NCBI GenBank assembly: GCA_964401355.1
Contig: CAYNYJ010000006.1
Span: forward strand, 4,443-68,442
DNA length: 64,000 nt
Direction: 5' to 3'
Source of the DNA: SZUA-152 sp964401355
Lineage (GTDB): Bacteria; Pseudomonadota; Gammaproteobacteria; SZUA-152
This document shows, piece after piece, positions 53,941 to 63,234 of the stretch (positions are counted from its first letter, which is position 1; every line of letters starts with the position of its first letter). The notes under the pieces were generated by a model. That model worked only from the letters and a program-made list of their open reading frames with translations. It did no database searches and was not told where the DNA came from. A program made the position numbers and the translations under genes.

Positions 53941-55023
53941 TCAACGTATCTTTAGGGTCGCCAAACCCACCAACACCAAAATCACCGTGATGATCCAAAA
54001 GCGCACAATCACCCGCGGCTCCGGCCAGCCCAGCAATTCGTAATGGTGGTGCAAGGGCGCCATGCGAAAAATACGTTTACCGGTCAATTTAAACGAAACC
54101 ACCTGCATGATGACCGACAGGGTTTCGACCACAAATACCCCGCCCATAATCACCAGCACCAATTCCACCCGCACCACTACCGCCACGATACCCAAGGCAG
54201 CACCCAACGCCAGCGCGCCGATGTCACCCATAAACACCATCGCCGGATAGGTGTTAAACCAGAGAAAACCGAGACCTGCGCCGACCAATGCCCCACAGAA
54301 CACCACCACTTCGCCGACACCGGGAACGTAGGGAATTGCCAGATATTCCGCGAATTTCACGTTCCCCGTCAGGTATGCGAACAGGCCCAACGCTCCCGCC
54401 ACCATCACCGTGGGCAATATCGCCAAGCCATCCAAACCATCAGTGAGGTTCACCGCATTACTGGTGCCGACGATGGTGAAATACGCCAACACGATGAACA
54501 TCGGCCCCAACACAATCGCTACATCTTTAAAAAACGGCACGTACAATTGGGTCTGCGCAGGCAGACTGGCAGTGCTATACAGAAAATATGCGGCACCCAA
54601 ACCCACCACCGATTGCCAGAAGTATTTGTAACGGGCTTTCAATCCGCGGGAATCTTTTTTGACTAACTTTTTGTAGTCATCCACCCAACCGATCACGCCA
54701 AACAAAATCGTCACCAGCAACACTACCCAGATGTAGTGATTGCTCAGGTCTGACCACAACAGGGTACTAATGGTGATGGCCACCAAAATCAGCGCACCAC
54801 CCATGGTCGGCGTACCAGCTTTTTCCAAATGGGATTCAGGGCCATCGGCTCGCACAATTTGGCCGACCTGGTAATGGCTGAGTTTGCGAATCATCGCTGG
54901 CCCCACCACAAAAGAAATCAGCAATGCCGTCAGCGCGCCAAGAATGGCGCGCAACGTCAAATATTGGAACACGCCGAAACCACTGTGGAACTGAGTGAGA
55001 TAATCTGCCAGATAAAGCAACAT
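53941..55023 (-). CDS. mraY: Phospho-MurNAc-pentapeptide translocase
   Basis: A 360-residue enzyme with ten membrane segments that makes lipid I from UDP-MurNAc-pentapeptide and undecaprenyl phosphate. GTPTMGGALILVAITISTLL, then WVDDYKKLVKKDSRGLKARY with the catalytic DD, then NAVNLTDGLDGLAILPTVMV and APLHHHYELLGWPEPRVIVR are MraY signatures. The start shares one base with the murF stop (TAATG). Confidence 0.98.
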   Translation of the reverse strand: MLLYLADYLTQFHSGFGVFQYLTLRAILGALTALLISFVVGPAMIRKLSHYQVGQIVRADGPESHLEKAGTPTMGGALILVAITISTLLWSDLSNHYIWVVLLVTILFGVIGWVDDYKKLVKKDSRGLKARYKYFWQSVVGLGAAYFLYSTASLPAQTQLYVPFFKDVAIVLGPMFIVLAYFTIVGTSNAVNLTDGLDGLAILPTVMVAGALGLFAYLTGNVKFAEYLAIPYVPGVGEVVVFCGALVGAGLGFLWFNTYPAMVFMGDIGALALGAALGIVAVVVRVELVLVIMGGVFVVETLSVIMQVVSFKLTGKRIFRMAPLHHHYELLGWPEPRVIVRFWIITVILVLVGLATLKIR

Positions 55024-56429
55024 TAGCTACGGCCCTCTGTGGCGACACTTTCATTCGTATTCTCATTCACCGAAAGCGCCGCAACCACGCGCTCCATATG
55101 CGCCGAACGCGAACCCTTTACCAGCAGCGTCACCTTTTCATGCAAGTCCTCTTTCAGTTGTGAAATCAACTGATCTTGCGCCAAAAAGTGTTGACCTTTA
55201 TCACCAAAAGCCCGCGCCGCATGACGCGAATTTTCTCCAACGGCATACAAACGTTGCACACCTTTTTCTCGCGCCTGCTGTCCCGCCTGTTTGTGAAAAT
55301 CAACAGACTGGTCACCCAGCTCTGCCATATCACCTAACGCGAGATAGCGATCCATGCGACACTCTGCAAGCACATCCAATGCTACCGACAAGGAAGCCGG
55401 GTTGGCGTTGTAAGTATCATCAAGAATCTCCGCACCCTTGATTGCCGCTTTACGCTGCAGTCGGCCCGGCACTGGCACAACCGATTCCAGACCCGCGGTT
55501 ATTTCTTCAAGACTGGCGTTCGCGGCCAGGGCAGCGGCCGTTGCGGCGAGGGCATTCATCACATTATGCCGACCTGCAAGCGACCAACGCACACTAACTT
55601 CACCCGCTGGTGTCGTTATCTGTAACTGTTTCTCATCATCCAGGGCACCGTGCACATCGGCGCGCTCGTTTATTCCGAAACTTATAACCGAGCGGCTGCC
55701 CGCTTGTACATGCCACGCATCGGCGTATGCATCATCGACATTAATCACTGCGATACCGGTATCTGGCAGCCCTTCAAAAATTTCACCTTTGGTCTTTGCC
55801 ACCGTATCCAGCGAACCAAAGCCTTGCAGGTGTGCGGCCGCAGCATTGGTCACCAACGCCACGGTGGGCTGTACAAATTCGGTGAGATAGGCAATATCCC
55901 CGGAGCGACTAGCGCCTAGCTCCACCACTGCTGCCACGTGCTTTTCAGTAATACCCAACAGGGTGCGCGGCACACCGATTTCATTATTGAAATTTGCCTG
56001 CGTCGCCAACACATCGCCTTGCTGCGACATAATCACCGCCAGCATTTCCTTGACCGTGGTTTTGCCGTTGCTGCCGGTAATGGCAATCAACGGAATGTCA
56101 AACTGCGCACGCCACTGACCTGCCAGCTGCGCAAAGGCACGCTGGGTATCTGCAACCATAATTTGTGGAAAATTGCTTAACCCATCATCGTCCAAAAACT
56201 GCGAGACAACGGCAGCCACCGCACCCTGTTTTAGCGCTTGCGCCACAAAACGATGGCCATCAAAATTGGGGCCGGTGAGCGCCACAAATAACTGGCCCGC
56301 TTCCAGTTCCCGGGTATCGGTGCTAATCCCGGAGAAACGTGCATCCGGCCCTCGCAAACTACCCTGCAAAAAAGTCGCGGCGGCACTGAACATGGCAATG
56401 GGTTTTTGGGTGGTCATAAGCGTCGTCAT
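55023..56429 (-). CDS. murF: UDP-MurNAc-tripeptide-D-Ala-D-Ala ligase
   Basis: A 468-residue Mur ligase that adds D-Ala-D-Ala made by DdlB. GISTDTRELEAGQLFVALTG P and FDGHRFVAQALKQGAVA mark the N-terminal domain. The ATP loop is ITGSNGKTTVKEMLAVIMSQ. LDDTYNANPASLSVALDVLA is the MurF signature. The start overlaps murE by 4 bp. Confidence 0.97.
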   Translation of the reverse strand: MTTLMTTQKPIAMFSAAATFLQGSLRGPDARFSGISTDTRELEAGQLFVALTGPNFDGHRFVAQALKQGAVAAVVSQFLDDDGLSNFPQIMVADTQRAFAQLAGQWRAQFDIPLIAITGSNGKTTVKEMLAVIMSQQGDVLATQANFNNEIGVPRTLLGITEKHVAAVVELGASRSGDIAYLTEFVQPTVALVTNAAAAHLQGFGSLDTVAKTKGEIFEGLPDTGIAVINVDDAYADAWHVQAGSRSVISFGINERADVHGALDDEKQLQITTPAGEVSVRWSLAGRHNVMNALAATAAALAANASLEEITAGLESVVPVPGRLQRKAAIKGAEILDDTYNANPASLSVALDVLAECRMDRYLALGDMAELGDQSVDFHKQAGQQAREKGVQRLYAVGENSRHAARAFGDKGQHFLAQDQLISQLKEDLHEKVTLLVKGSRSAHMERVVAALSVNENTNESVATEGRS

Positions 56430-57976
56430 TCCGATGCCCCTCCGCGCGTCTTTCTCAAAATCAGCGCCTTCTCAACTTCCTGGGCATCACTAAATGGCAA
56501 ACGTTGATCACCAATAATTTGCACATCTTCATGGCCTTTGCCCGCGATCAGCACAACATCTCCCTTCGCCGCTGCCAGCACCACAGAGGCAATGGCTTTG
56601 TCACGGCCTGGAATCACCCATACCTCGTCGACACGTTCAAAGCCTTGCAAAATATCGGCGATAATCACCTGCGAATTTTCGCTGCGAGGGTTATCGTCAC
56701 TGACGACAACCTGATCTGCCAAACGCTCTGCCACAGCGGCCATCAACGCGCGCTTGGAGCGATCACGATCACCACCACACCCAAACAGACACCACAATTT
56801 TGTCTCGGTATGTCCCCGTAACGCGGTTAATACCTGCTCAAGGGCATCAGGGGTGTGAGCATAATCAACCACCACCAGCGGCTGCTCATCCGCGCCCATC
56901 AGATTGTCGCTGGCCTCGCTGCCGCCATACCCCTGCATGCGTCCCGGCACCGGATTCAATGTTGAAAGACGCCGAATCGCTTCGTCAAAATTCATTTCCG
57001 TCGCCAATAAAGCACCCAGCGCTGCCAATAAATTTGAGGCATTGAAACCACCTAATAGCGGCACTTGCAAATCGGCCGTTCCCCAGTTACTTTGCACCTG
57101 CATGCGCAGACCATTCAAACCTAACTGCAAATCGGAACCCAATAATGAAGGCAGAAGATCTCCCCGACCAAAACCGTAACTCACGGTATCAACCGAGGCT
57201 GGCATGGACGCCAGCAACTCCCGCCCATATTCATCATCGATATTGATTACCGCACACTTCAAACCTTTGCGTTCAAATAAACGACGCTTGGCCCGGCCGT
57301 AATTTTTCATATCACCGTGATAATCCAGATGTTCGTGAGTGAGGTTGGTGAACACCGCTACATCAAAATTCACCCCCGCAACACGCCCCTGATCCAGCCC
57401 ATGCGAAGACACCTCCATTACCACTTGATTAACATCATCGTGACGTAAATCATCCAGCAGGGTGTGCAGAGTGACGGCATCCGGAGTGGTAAAGCCCGTC
57501 GATTGCAATTGACCAAACACCCCATTTCCCAGAGTACCGATCACCCCGCAAGGGGCATCCTGCTGCAGGGCGTGCGCAATAAACTGAGTAACGGAAGTCT
57601 TGCCATTTGTCCCGGTAACACCGATCACAAACTGCTGCCGGGAAGGCTCACCGTAAAAACGTTCCGCAATGCCGCCGACCAGATTTTTCAAGTCCGGCAC
57701 GCCGTACACCGGCACGCCGTTTCGTTCTTCCTGCTGTGGCACCGGCGACTCCCACATCACCACGTTCGCCCCACGTTTGATTGCCTCATCAATAAAAACT
57801 TTAGCGTGCAGCTGTTGTCCATCAAGGGCAAAAAACAGATCCCCCATTTGTGCCGTTCGGCTATCCAGACACAGGCCCGTGACATCGATCACCGGCGCCT
57901 GCCGAATAAAATAAATTCCCTCGATCAACTCAGCAAAATTCATGTACTCGGGACGTTTTTCCGCAGCCATCATCAA
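56426..57976 (-). CDS. murE: UDP-MurNAc-L-Ala-D-Glu:meso-diaminopimelate ligase
   Basis: A 516-residue Mur ligase. GVTGTNGKTSVTQFIAHALQ is the ATP loop. DNPRSENSQVIIADILQG contains the DNPR motif that selects meso-diaminopimelate, as expected for a Gram-negative organism. LCLDSRTAQMGDLFFALDGQ opens the N-terminal domain. Several ATGs at the start are possible; the first overlaps the ftsI stop by 4 bp. Confidence 0.97.
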   Translation of the reverse strand: MMMAAEKRPEYMNFAELIEGIYFIRQAPVIDVTGLCLDSRTAQMGDLFFALDGQQLHAKVFIDEAIKRGANVVMWESPVPQQEERNGVPVYGVPDLKNLVGGIAERFYGEPSRQQFVIGVTGTNGKTSVTQFIAHALQQDAPCGVIGTLGNGVFGQLQSTGFTTPDAVTLHTLLDDLRHDDVNQVVMEVSSHGLDQGRVAGVNFDVAVFTNLTHEHLDYHGDMKNYGRAKRRLFERKGLKCAVINIDDEYGRELLASMPASVDTVSYGFGRGDLLPSLLGSDLQLGLNGLRMQVQSNWGTADLQVPLLGGFNASNLLAALGALLATEMNFDEAIRRLSTLNPVPGRMQGYGGSEASDNLMGADEQPLVVVDYAHTPDALEQVLTALRGHTETKLWCLFGCGGDRDRSKRALMAAVAERLADQVVVSDDNPRSENSQVIIADILQGFERVDEVWVIPGRDKAIASVVLAAAKGDVVLIAGKGHEDVQIIGDQRLPFSDAQEVEKALILRKTRGGASE

Positions 57977-59709
57977 GCACCTCCCGATAATGCCAAGCGC
58001 TGACCCACACCCGGATCAGCGGGAAGATTGTCCGGCGGCACATCCAGCATGCGCAACGCCCCGGCCATCACCTTTGAAAATACCGGCGCGGCCACAACAC
58101 CTCCGTTATATTTCTCACTGCGGGGCTCATTGATCATCACCACCATGGCCAGACGCGGATCGCTGGCCGGCGCAAACCCAGCGAATAACGCTAAATAGCT
58201 ATCCTCGACATAGCCGCCAGCGCCGGATTTTTTCACCGTGCCGGTTTTGCCAGCAATGCGATAGCCCGGCACCGCGGCACGAGTACCCGTACCGCGTTCT
58301 TCCACCACCGACTCCAGCATGCGACGCACCGCCAACAAACTTTTCTGGCCCAATACCGGCTGATAATAATCGGCCAGCTCGGCCGCCTGCGCGAGAGTAC
58401 GCGGCACAAAACTCACTGGCAGGGGACGACCATCTGTGGCCAATGCCGCATATGCCCGAGTCAATTGCAGCGCCGTCACCGACAGACCATAACCGTAAGA
58501 CACCGTGGCGCGCTGAATGTCACGCCAGGCACCAAAGTCCGTTAACAGGCCCGCGGGCTCACCGGGAAAACCACTGCCCGAATCCGTACCCAAACCAACG
58601 CTGGCGAAAGTATTCCAAAGATGCTCAGGGGAAATCACCAACGCTAGTTTGCTGGCACCCACGTTGCTGGATTTCTGAATAATGGTGGCGACGTCAATCA
58701 CCCCGTAATCCCGAAAATCACGAATCGTCTTTCGCCCCACTTTTAAATAACCTGGCCGCACATCAACCACGGTACGGGCCGTGAATTTCCCGGTTTCCAG
58801 CGCCGCAGCAACGGTGAAGGGCTTGATCGTAGAGCCAGGCTCAAACACGTCAGTCACCGCACGGTTACGTAAATCGCCACTCTTCAGTCGATAACGATTA
58901 TTGGGGTTGTAGGCAGGCTGATTAACCATCGCCAACACCTCGCCGGTGCGCACATCCAGGATCACCAGTGAGCCCGAATCGGCGCGATGTTTTTTCACCG
59001 CCGCCTTCAATTCGCGATAGGCCAAATACTGCAAACGCCGATCAATGCTCAAGGCAATATCCTCACCAGGCTGCGGCTCCGAGATGCGCTCAACATTTTC
59101 CACCACGCGGCCATAGCGATCCTTGATCACCCGATGGGTCCCGGCAATACTTTTGAGTCGGACGTCGTACACCAGTTCCATGCCTTCCTGGCCCTGATCA
59201 TCCACATTAGTAAAACCCACCACGTGGGCAGCAACCTCACCGGCGGGATAAAAGCGCTTGTATTCAGGCGCCAACGCCACGCCGGGAATTTCCAACGCCA
59301 TCACCTGTTCAGCCAATCCCGGCGAGACCCGGCGCTTCAGATACACAAATTCTTTGTGACGCTTGGCGGCCAATAACCGCTCTAACGCACCGCGTTTTAT
59401 GCCCAACAGTTTGGCCAGCTGAGGCCAGGCATCACGCGACTGAATCAATTGCTGAGGATCAGCCCACACCGAATCCACCGGTGTGCTGATTGCCAACGGC
59501 TCACCATAACGGTCGGTGATCATGCCGCGATGGGCAGGCTCAGACACCACGCGCAGAAAGCGCGCATCGCCCTGACCCTGCAAAAAATCCTTATCCAGCA
59601 CCTGCAAATCCACCGCGCGCCACACCAGTGTCAGCCCTGCGACGGCCAACACGCTCAGCACCAGCCAGCGACGGCCGCGATACGTGACATGTGGGGACAG
59701 TGTTTGCAT
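57973..59709 (-). CDS. ftsI: Septal peptidoglycan transpeptidase FtsI (PBP3)
   Basis: A 578-residue class B penicillin-binding protein with one N-terminal membrane segment (about 15-35). The acyl-serine motif is EPGSTIKPFTVAAALETG (SxxK), the second is KSSNVGASK (SxN) and the third IAGKTGTVKKSGAGGYVEDS (KTG). It works with FtsW in septum synthesis and is the target of many beta-lactams. Confidence 0.98.
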   Translation of the reverse strand: MQTLSPHVTYRGRRWLVLSVLAVAGLTLVWRAVDLQVLDKDFLQGQGDARFLRVVSEPAHRGMITDRYGEPLAISTPVDSVWADPQQLIQSRDAWPQLAKLLGIKRGALERLLAAKRHKEFVYLKRRVSPGLAEQVMALEIPGVALAPEYKRFYPAGEVAAHVVGFTNVDDQGQEGMELVYDVRLKSIAGTHRVIKDRYGRVVENVERISEPQPGEDIALSIDRRLQYLAYRELKAAVKKHRADSGSLVILDVRTGEVLAMVNQPAYNPNNRYRLKSGDLRNRAVTDVFEPGSTIKPFTVAAALETGKFTARTVVDVRPGYLKVGRKTIRDFRDYGVIDVATIIQKSSNVGASKLALVISPEHLWNTFASVGLGTDSGSGFPGEPAGLLTDFGAWRDIQRATVSYGYGLSVTALQLTRAYAALATDGRPLPVSFVPRTLAQAAELADYYQPVLGQKSLLAVRRMLESVVEERGTGTRAAVPGYRIAGKTGTVKKSGAGGYVEDSYLALFAGFAPASDPRLAMVVMINEPRSEKYNGGVVAAPVFSKVMAGALRMLDVPPDNLPADPGVGQRLALSGGA

Positions 59710-59712
59710 TTT

Positions 59713-59988
59713 TTAATCAGTGACCTTTTTAACGATGACAACAGCCTGCATTTCCGGCATCACCATGTGGAGTTTTTTGCGGGCCAAACGCTCCACCCGG
59801 CTGTGCGTACCCCAGGTGCCTTGCTCCAATTGCAACTGACCCCATTCCACATTCATGGCGTCACGCAATTTTTCCAAGCTGCGCAATTCAACAAAACGTT
59901 TTCGGTTTTCATGTTTCACCTCAATCACCGCCACTGCCGATGCCAACACCGCCAATACCATTACCACCAGCAATCCCAGTCTGTTCAT
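59713..59988 (-). CDS. ftsL: Cell division protein FtsL
   Basis: A 91-residue bitopic protein. The membrane segment is LGLLVVMVLAVLASAVAVIE (about 3-23); a leucine-zipper-like periplasmic part follows (FVELRSLEKLRDAMNVEWGQ LQLEQGTW, in two pieces). It binds FtsB and FtsQ. Recognised by size, topology and place between rsmH and ftsI. Confidence 0.93.
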   Translation of the reverse strand: MNRLGLLVVMVLAVLASAVAVIEVKHENRKRFVELRSLEKLRDAMNVEWGQLQLEQGTWGTHSRVERLARKKLHMVMPEMQAVVIVKKVTD

Positions 59989-60015
59989 TCAAGCTAAAAT
60001 CCACAATTGGGCGGC

Positions 60016-60969
60016 TTATAGCCGCTCCGCAATGCGCAACACCGCGCTGCGAGCGCGCGGATTGGCATCAATTTCCTGTTTGCTGGCACGAATCTGTTTG
60101 CCGACAAGGCGCAGCTTCGGCGACAGCGCCGAATGAGGAATGGGCAAGTCCGGCGGAAAATCATCCCCCCGCGCCTCGTCACGCATGAAGCGTTTGACGA
60201 TACGATCTTCCAGAGAATGAAAACTGATCACCGCCAAACGCCCGCCAGGGCGCAGCACATTCCGTGCTTGCGGCAGGCAGGCTTTCACATCACCCAACTC
60301 ATCATTGATAAAAATGCGTATCGCCTGAAAACTTCGCGTCGCTGGGTCCCTGCCGCGCTCGTGCACGGGACTGGCCTCGGCGATCAAAGCCGCCAGCTGG
60401 GCGGTGGAGGTAATAGGGTCCTCCACTCGCGCCTGCACAATGGCGTAAGCGATACGCTTGGCAAATTTCTCTTCACCATACTCACGTAGCACACGACGAA
60501 TATCGTATGCCTCAGCTTTGGCCAGCCATTCCGCAGCACTCTGGCCCACGCTCGGATCCATGCGCATATCCAGCGCACCGTCGTGACGAAAACTGAAACC
60601 ACGCTCAGGGTCATCCAGTTGGGGTGAGGAAACCCCGAGGTCTAATAGCACCCCGTCCACTCCTCCCTGCTGTTGCCAACCGCGTTTTTGCACCAGTGAC
60701 TCCAACTGCGTAAACGAACCCTGCTCAATGGCAAACCGTGAATCCGCACCAAACTGGGCTTCTGCCGCCTCAATCGCCTGCGGATCCTTATCGATCGCCA
60801 GCAGCCGCCCTTGCGGGCCCAACTGCTTCAAAATGGCACCGGCATGACCGCCGCGGCCAAAAGTGCCATCGACATAAATACCGTCGATTTTTATCGCCAA
60901 CCCCTCCAGCACTTCATCGAACAATACGGGTTTGTGGCTACCTGACTGGTGTGCGAAATATTCGCTCAT
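60016..60969 (-). CDS. rsmH: 16S rRNA m4C1402 methyltransferase
   Basis: A 317-residue SAM-dependent enzyme (formerly MraW) acting on the ribosomal P site. HKPVLFDEVLEGLAIKIDGI and YVDGTFGRGGHAGAILKQLG hold the SAM motif; LDLGVSSPQLDDPERGFSFR and VISFHSLEDRIVKRFMRDEA are also diagnostic. It starts 5 bp after mraZ. Confidence 0.98.
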   Translation of the reverse strand: MSEYFAHQSGSHKPVLFDEVLEGLAIKIDGIYVDGTFGRGGHAGAILKQLGPQGRLLAIDKDPQAIEAAEAQFGADSRFAIEQGSFTQLESLVQKRGWQQQGGVDGVLLDLGVSSPQLDDPERGFSFRHDGALDMRMDPSVGQSAAEWLAKAEAYDIRRVLREYGEEKFAKRIAYAIVQARVEDPITSTAQLAALIAEASPVHERGRDPATRSFQAIRIFINDELGDVKACLPQARNVLRPGGRLAVISFHSLEDRIVKRFMRDEARGDDFPPDLPIPHSALSPKLRLVGKQIRASKQEIDANPRARSAVLRIAERL

Positions 60970-60974
60970 CAGCG

Positions 60975-61430
60975 TTATAACGAGAACGTCTTCATCTCTT
61001 CGGGCAGATCGCCGAGGTCATCACCTTCGGCTAACCATTCGTCACGGCGTTCGGTCCAGAGCGCCTCGTCCCATAATTCAAATCTGTTGCTTTGACCAAT
61101 CAACATCACACGTTTTTCCATACCCGCAAATTCACGTAATGGCGGAGGCACCAACAGACGTCCCGAACCATCCATTTCCACCTCAGCGGCATGACCAATA
61201 AGCAGTCGCTGTAAACGGCGGGCCTGTTTATTGAAGCTGGGGAGTTTTTGCAACTTGCGCTCAATGGCTTCCCATTCCTGCAAGGGGTACAACAATAGGC
61301 AGCGATCACTGTTATCCACGGTGAATACCATTTGACCACCGCAAATGTCGGACAAACGCTGGCGATAACACGTTGGCATCGCCATGCGCCCTTTGGCATC
61401 CAAATTCAGTGAATTCGCCCCTCGAAACAA
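60975..61430 (-). CDS. mraZ: Transcriptional regulator MraZ
   Basis: A 151-residue protein, first gene of the dcw cluster. The start is a TTG at 61430 (MFRGANSLNLDAKGRMAMPT), with GGAG about 10 bases upstream. Two AbrB-like halves both carry the DxKGR pattern: LDAKGRMAMPTCYR and MDGSGRLLVPPPLREFAGME. MraZ binds repeats near its own promoter; fitting boxes lie at 61521-61553. Confidence 0.97.
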   Translation of the reverse strand: MFRGANSLNLDAKGRMAMPTCYRQRLSDICGGQMVFTVDNSDRCLLLYPLQEWEAIERKLQKLPSFNKQARRLQRLLIGHAAEVEMDGSGRLLVPPPLREFAGMEKRVMLIGQSNRFELWDEALWTERRDEWLAEGDDLGDLPEEMKTFSL

Positions 61431-61520
61431 CTTTTCTCATCTCCTCGTGTGACAGCCCGTGCTACGCTCACCTGACAAACGGCGTCCGGTATCAGCAGTA
61501 GCGGCAGCGAACTCAAAAAC
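61431..61520. other. Leader of the dcw transcript
   Basis: The untranslated leader of the mra transcript, about 117 bases with the MraZ boxes included. No gene; no riboswitch recognised. Confidence 0.6.
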
Positions 61521-61553
61521 TCCACAATTCGCCACTTAAACCCACATTGCCAC
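61521..61553 (-). promoter_or_regulatory. MraZ operator boxes
   Basis: On the minus strand GTGGC, GTGGG, GTGGC and GTGGA occur at 61553, 61545, 61535 and 61525 (reading direction), the last three with an exact 10-bp period. This is the known layout of MraZ sites (TGGGN separated by 5 bases), right behind the -10 box. Confidence 0.8.
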
Positions 61554-61583
61554 ACTATAGGTAAGCGACTCACCCACTGTCAA
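61554..61583 (-). promoter_or_regulatory. Sigma-70 promoter of the dcw cluster (Pmra)
   Basis: TTGACA (-35, 61583-61578) and TATAGT (-10, 61559-61554) with an 18-bp spacer on the minus strand. The transcript should start near 61547. Confidence 0.85.
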
Positions 61584-61836
61584 GAAAACAGCACGTAAAA
61601 AACACCCAAAACCTGCTTTTCACACAATGACTTAGCGTAAGTCCCTCAAGTCGCCGCGGGTTAAATCTGAGTACCTTTTTGTAATCAATTTCTTGGCGAA
61701 AAAAGTTAAAGTAAATCCTTAAGGTTTGACCGAAGCGGCATAACACAGAGAATTGAAGTGATTAAATAATAACCAATCAAGAGCGAGGGAAAGAACAATT
61801 AATGAGCACTGAAGGCTCAAGGAAGGCTCAAATATG
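61584..61836. other. Region between the dcw promoter and rnpB
   Basis: No gene is seen. It is A+T-rich. Short GAAGGCTCAAG repeats occur at 61811-61830, just downstream of the rnpB end. Confidence 0.5.
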
Positions 61837-61843
61837 AAAAAAA

Positions 61844-62228
61844 GGGGAAGTCGGCCTGTAAGCCGGGTTCTGTCGAGAACAGTCATTCATCTGGCGAACG
61901 TGTCACCACGCCGCTCAAGCGACCTACCCGGGAACAACGCGGGCCACGCCAATGTTCCCCTATTTGGTCTTGCTCCGAGTGGGGTTTACCCTGCCACTGT
62001 TGTTGCCAACAGCGCGGTGCGCTCTTACCGCACCATTTCAACCTTACCTGTGCCCCGGTTCGAAAACCGAAGCCATCGGCGGTGTGTTTTCTGCTGCACT
62101 TTCTTCCGTAGGCTCACGCCCCCCAGGAATTACCTGGCACTCTGCCCTATGGAGCCCGGACTTTCCTCCGCATCCGCTCCGCCCGTATAAACGAAAGGAG
62201 GGATGCCGCGACTGTCCAGCCGACTTCC
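61844..62228 (-). ncRNA. rnpB: RNase P RNA component, type A
   Basis: About 385 bases of the catalytic RNA that trims the 5' ends of tRNAs. The 5' end GGAAGTCGGCTGGACAGTCG pairs with the 3' end GCCGACTTCC. Conserved cores are GGAGGAAAGTCCGGGCTCC (read GCGGAGGAAAGTCCGGGCTC), AGGTAAGG, GGTGCGGTAAGAGCGCACCG and AGATGAATGACTGT with ACAGAACCCGGCTTA near the end. TTTTTTT after the last stem (61842-61836) serves as terminator. The layout is that of E. coli rnpB. Confidence 0.97.
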
Positions 62229-62235
62229 GGCGGCT

Positions 62236-62264
62236 AGCTTACGCAAGCGCGGAAACGCTGGCAA
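62236..62264 (-). promoter_or_regulatory. Possible promoter of rnpB
   Basis: TTGCCA (62264-62259) and TAAGCT (62241-62236) with a 17-bp spacer, ending about 7 bp before the 5' end of the RNA. The -10 box is weak (3 of 6), so this is tentative. Confidence 0.45.
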
Positions 62265-62292
62265 GCACCCATTTTCCCTTTATCGCCAGGTT

Positions 62293-63096
62293 TCATTGGC
62301 CGTTCAGGTATCCCAGCCATTCATCAAATAAGGCCTGATCCACCGCCGCCAGCTGTGATCGCTTCACCAACGTCGGCGTGTAAATCGCCTCCCCTTCCAA
62401 GGTTGCCGAAAAACCACCCGCCGCCTGAAAAATAGCCTGCCCCGCAATGTAATCCCATAAATTCGCGCTACCGTGCAAATAGACCTGCACCCGCCCCGCC
62501 GCCAGCCAGCACCAGTCCAGCGCCACGGAACCGAAACTGCGCTGCGAACTATACGGACAGTCGCTCACCAGACGTGTCGCCAGCGCGGGGCTCAAACGTT
62601 TGAAATCAATCAAGGCGATGCTTTGTTTTAATGAGAGCTGGGTATCGCTCAGGATCAAAGGCACACCGTTTAATGTTGCACCTTTTGCGACGGTGTCCTG
62701 CCCGCATTGCGCCATGAATAATTCATCGCGCATCGGGTCGTACACCATCGCCCATTCAACCTTGCCCTGCTGCATCAACGCCAGCGAAATCGAAAAATAA
62801 GGAATACCAGAGGCGAAATTATTGGTGCCATCGATAGGGTCCAGGCACCAGACAGGCTTACCACTGTCCAGACACTGCTGTTGCTCATGCACCGACATCT
62901 CTTCAGCCAACACCACAGACTCGGGATACCACTCCAACAAAGTTTGAGTAATGCGCTGTTGAACCGCAAGATCCGCTTCTGTAAGAACACTGCCATCATT
63001 TTTATACTGGCGCTTCACCTGCGTAAAACGCGGCAACAATTCTTCGCGGGCGACATCAACGATTAATTTTTTCAGGGAGGTTACATCAAGGTTCAT
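62293..63096 (-). CDS. Inositol-monophosphatase-family phosphatase
   Basis: A 267-residue metal-dependent phosphatase. LAEEMSVHEQ is the first acidic motif, WCLDPIDGTNNFASGIPYFS (DPIDGT) the second and SANLWDYIAGQAIFQAAGGF (WDxxAG) the third, so the Li-sensitive fold is complete. The substrate could be inositol phosphate, fructose bisphosphate or 3'-phosphoadenosine phosphate (CysQ); it cannot be told from sequence. Its start is 73 bp from the last integron attC, but no attC follows the gene, so it is not a cassette. Confidence 0.9.
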   Translation of the reverse strand: MNLDVTSLKKLIVDVAREELLPRFTQVKRQYKNDGSVLTEADLAVQQRITQTLLEWYPESVVLAEEMSVHEQQQCLDSGKPVWCLDPIDGTNNFASGIPYFSISLALMQQGKVEWAMVYDPMRDELFMAQCGQDTVAKGATLNGVPLILSDTQLSLKQSIALIDFKRLSPALATRLVSDCPYSSQRSFGSVALDWCWLAAGRVQVYLHGSANLWDYIAGQAIFQAAGGFSATLEGEAIYTPTLVKRSQLAAVDQALFDEWLGYLNGQ

Positions 63097-63169
63097 GGTT
63101 ATTATTGGTCAATTAAATAGGGCTTCGTCTTTGTACACAAGATTATGCCTCCCATAACCCACGGGGGGA

Positions 63170-63234
63170 ACCTAACGACCAATTAACTTGCGCCGCGTTT
63201 TTTGCGGCATCAAAGTTAAATTGCTGGTTAGCGC
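63170..63234 (-). other. attC recombination site of the radC-like cassette
   Basis: Read on the minus strand: R'' box GCGCTAAC (63234-63227), L'' CAGCAATTTAAC, a hairpin CCGC-AAAAAA-CGCGG, L' GTTAATTGGTCG, R' box GTTAGGTT (63176-63169). The R' box fits GTTRRRY. The R'' box is the exact reverse complement of GTTAGCGC at the start of the cassette (63834-63827), as required for an integron cassette. The stop codon of the radC-like gene lies within R''. Confidence 0.88.

Noticed and set aside
62293..63096. Inositol-phosphatase gene as an integron cassette
   Set aside because: An attC lies upstream, but none follows the stop; rnpB comes next. It is most likely the chromosomal flank.
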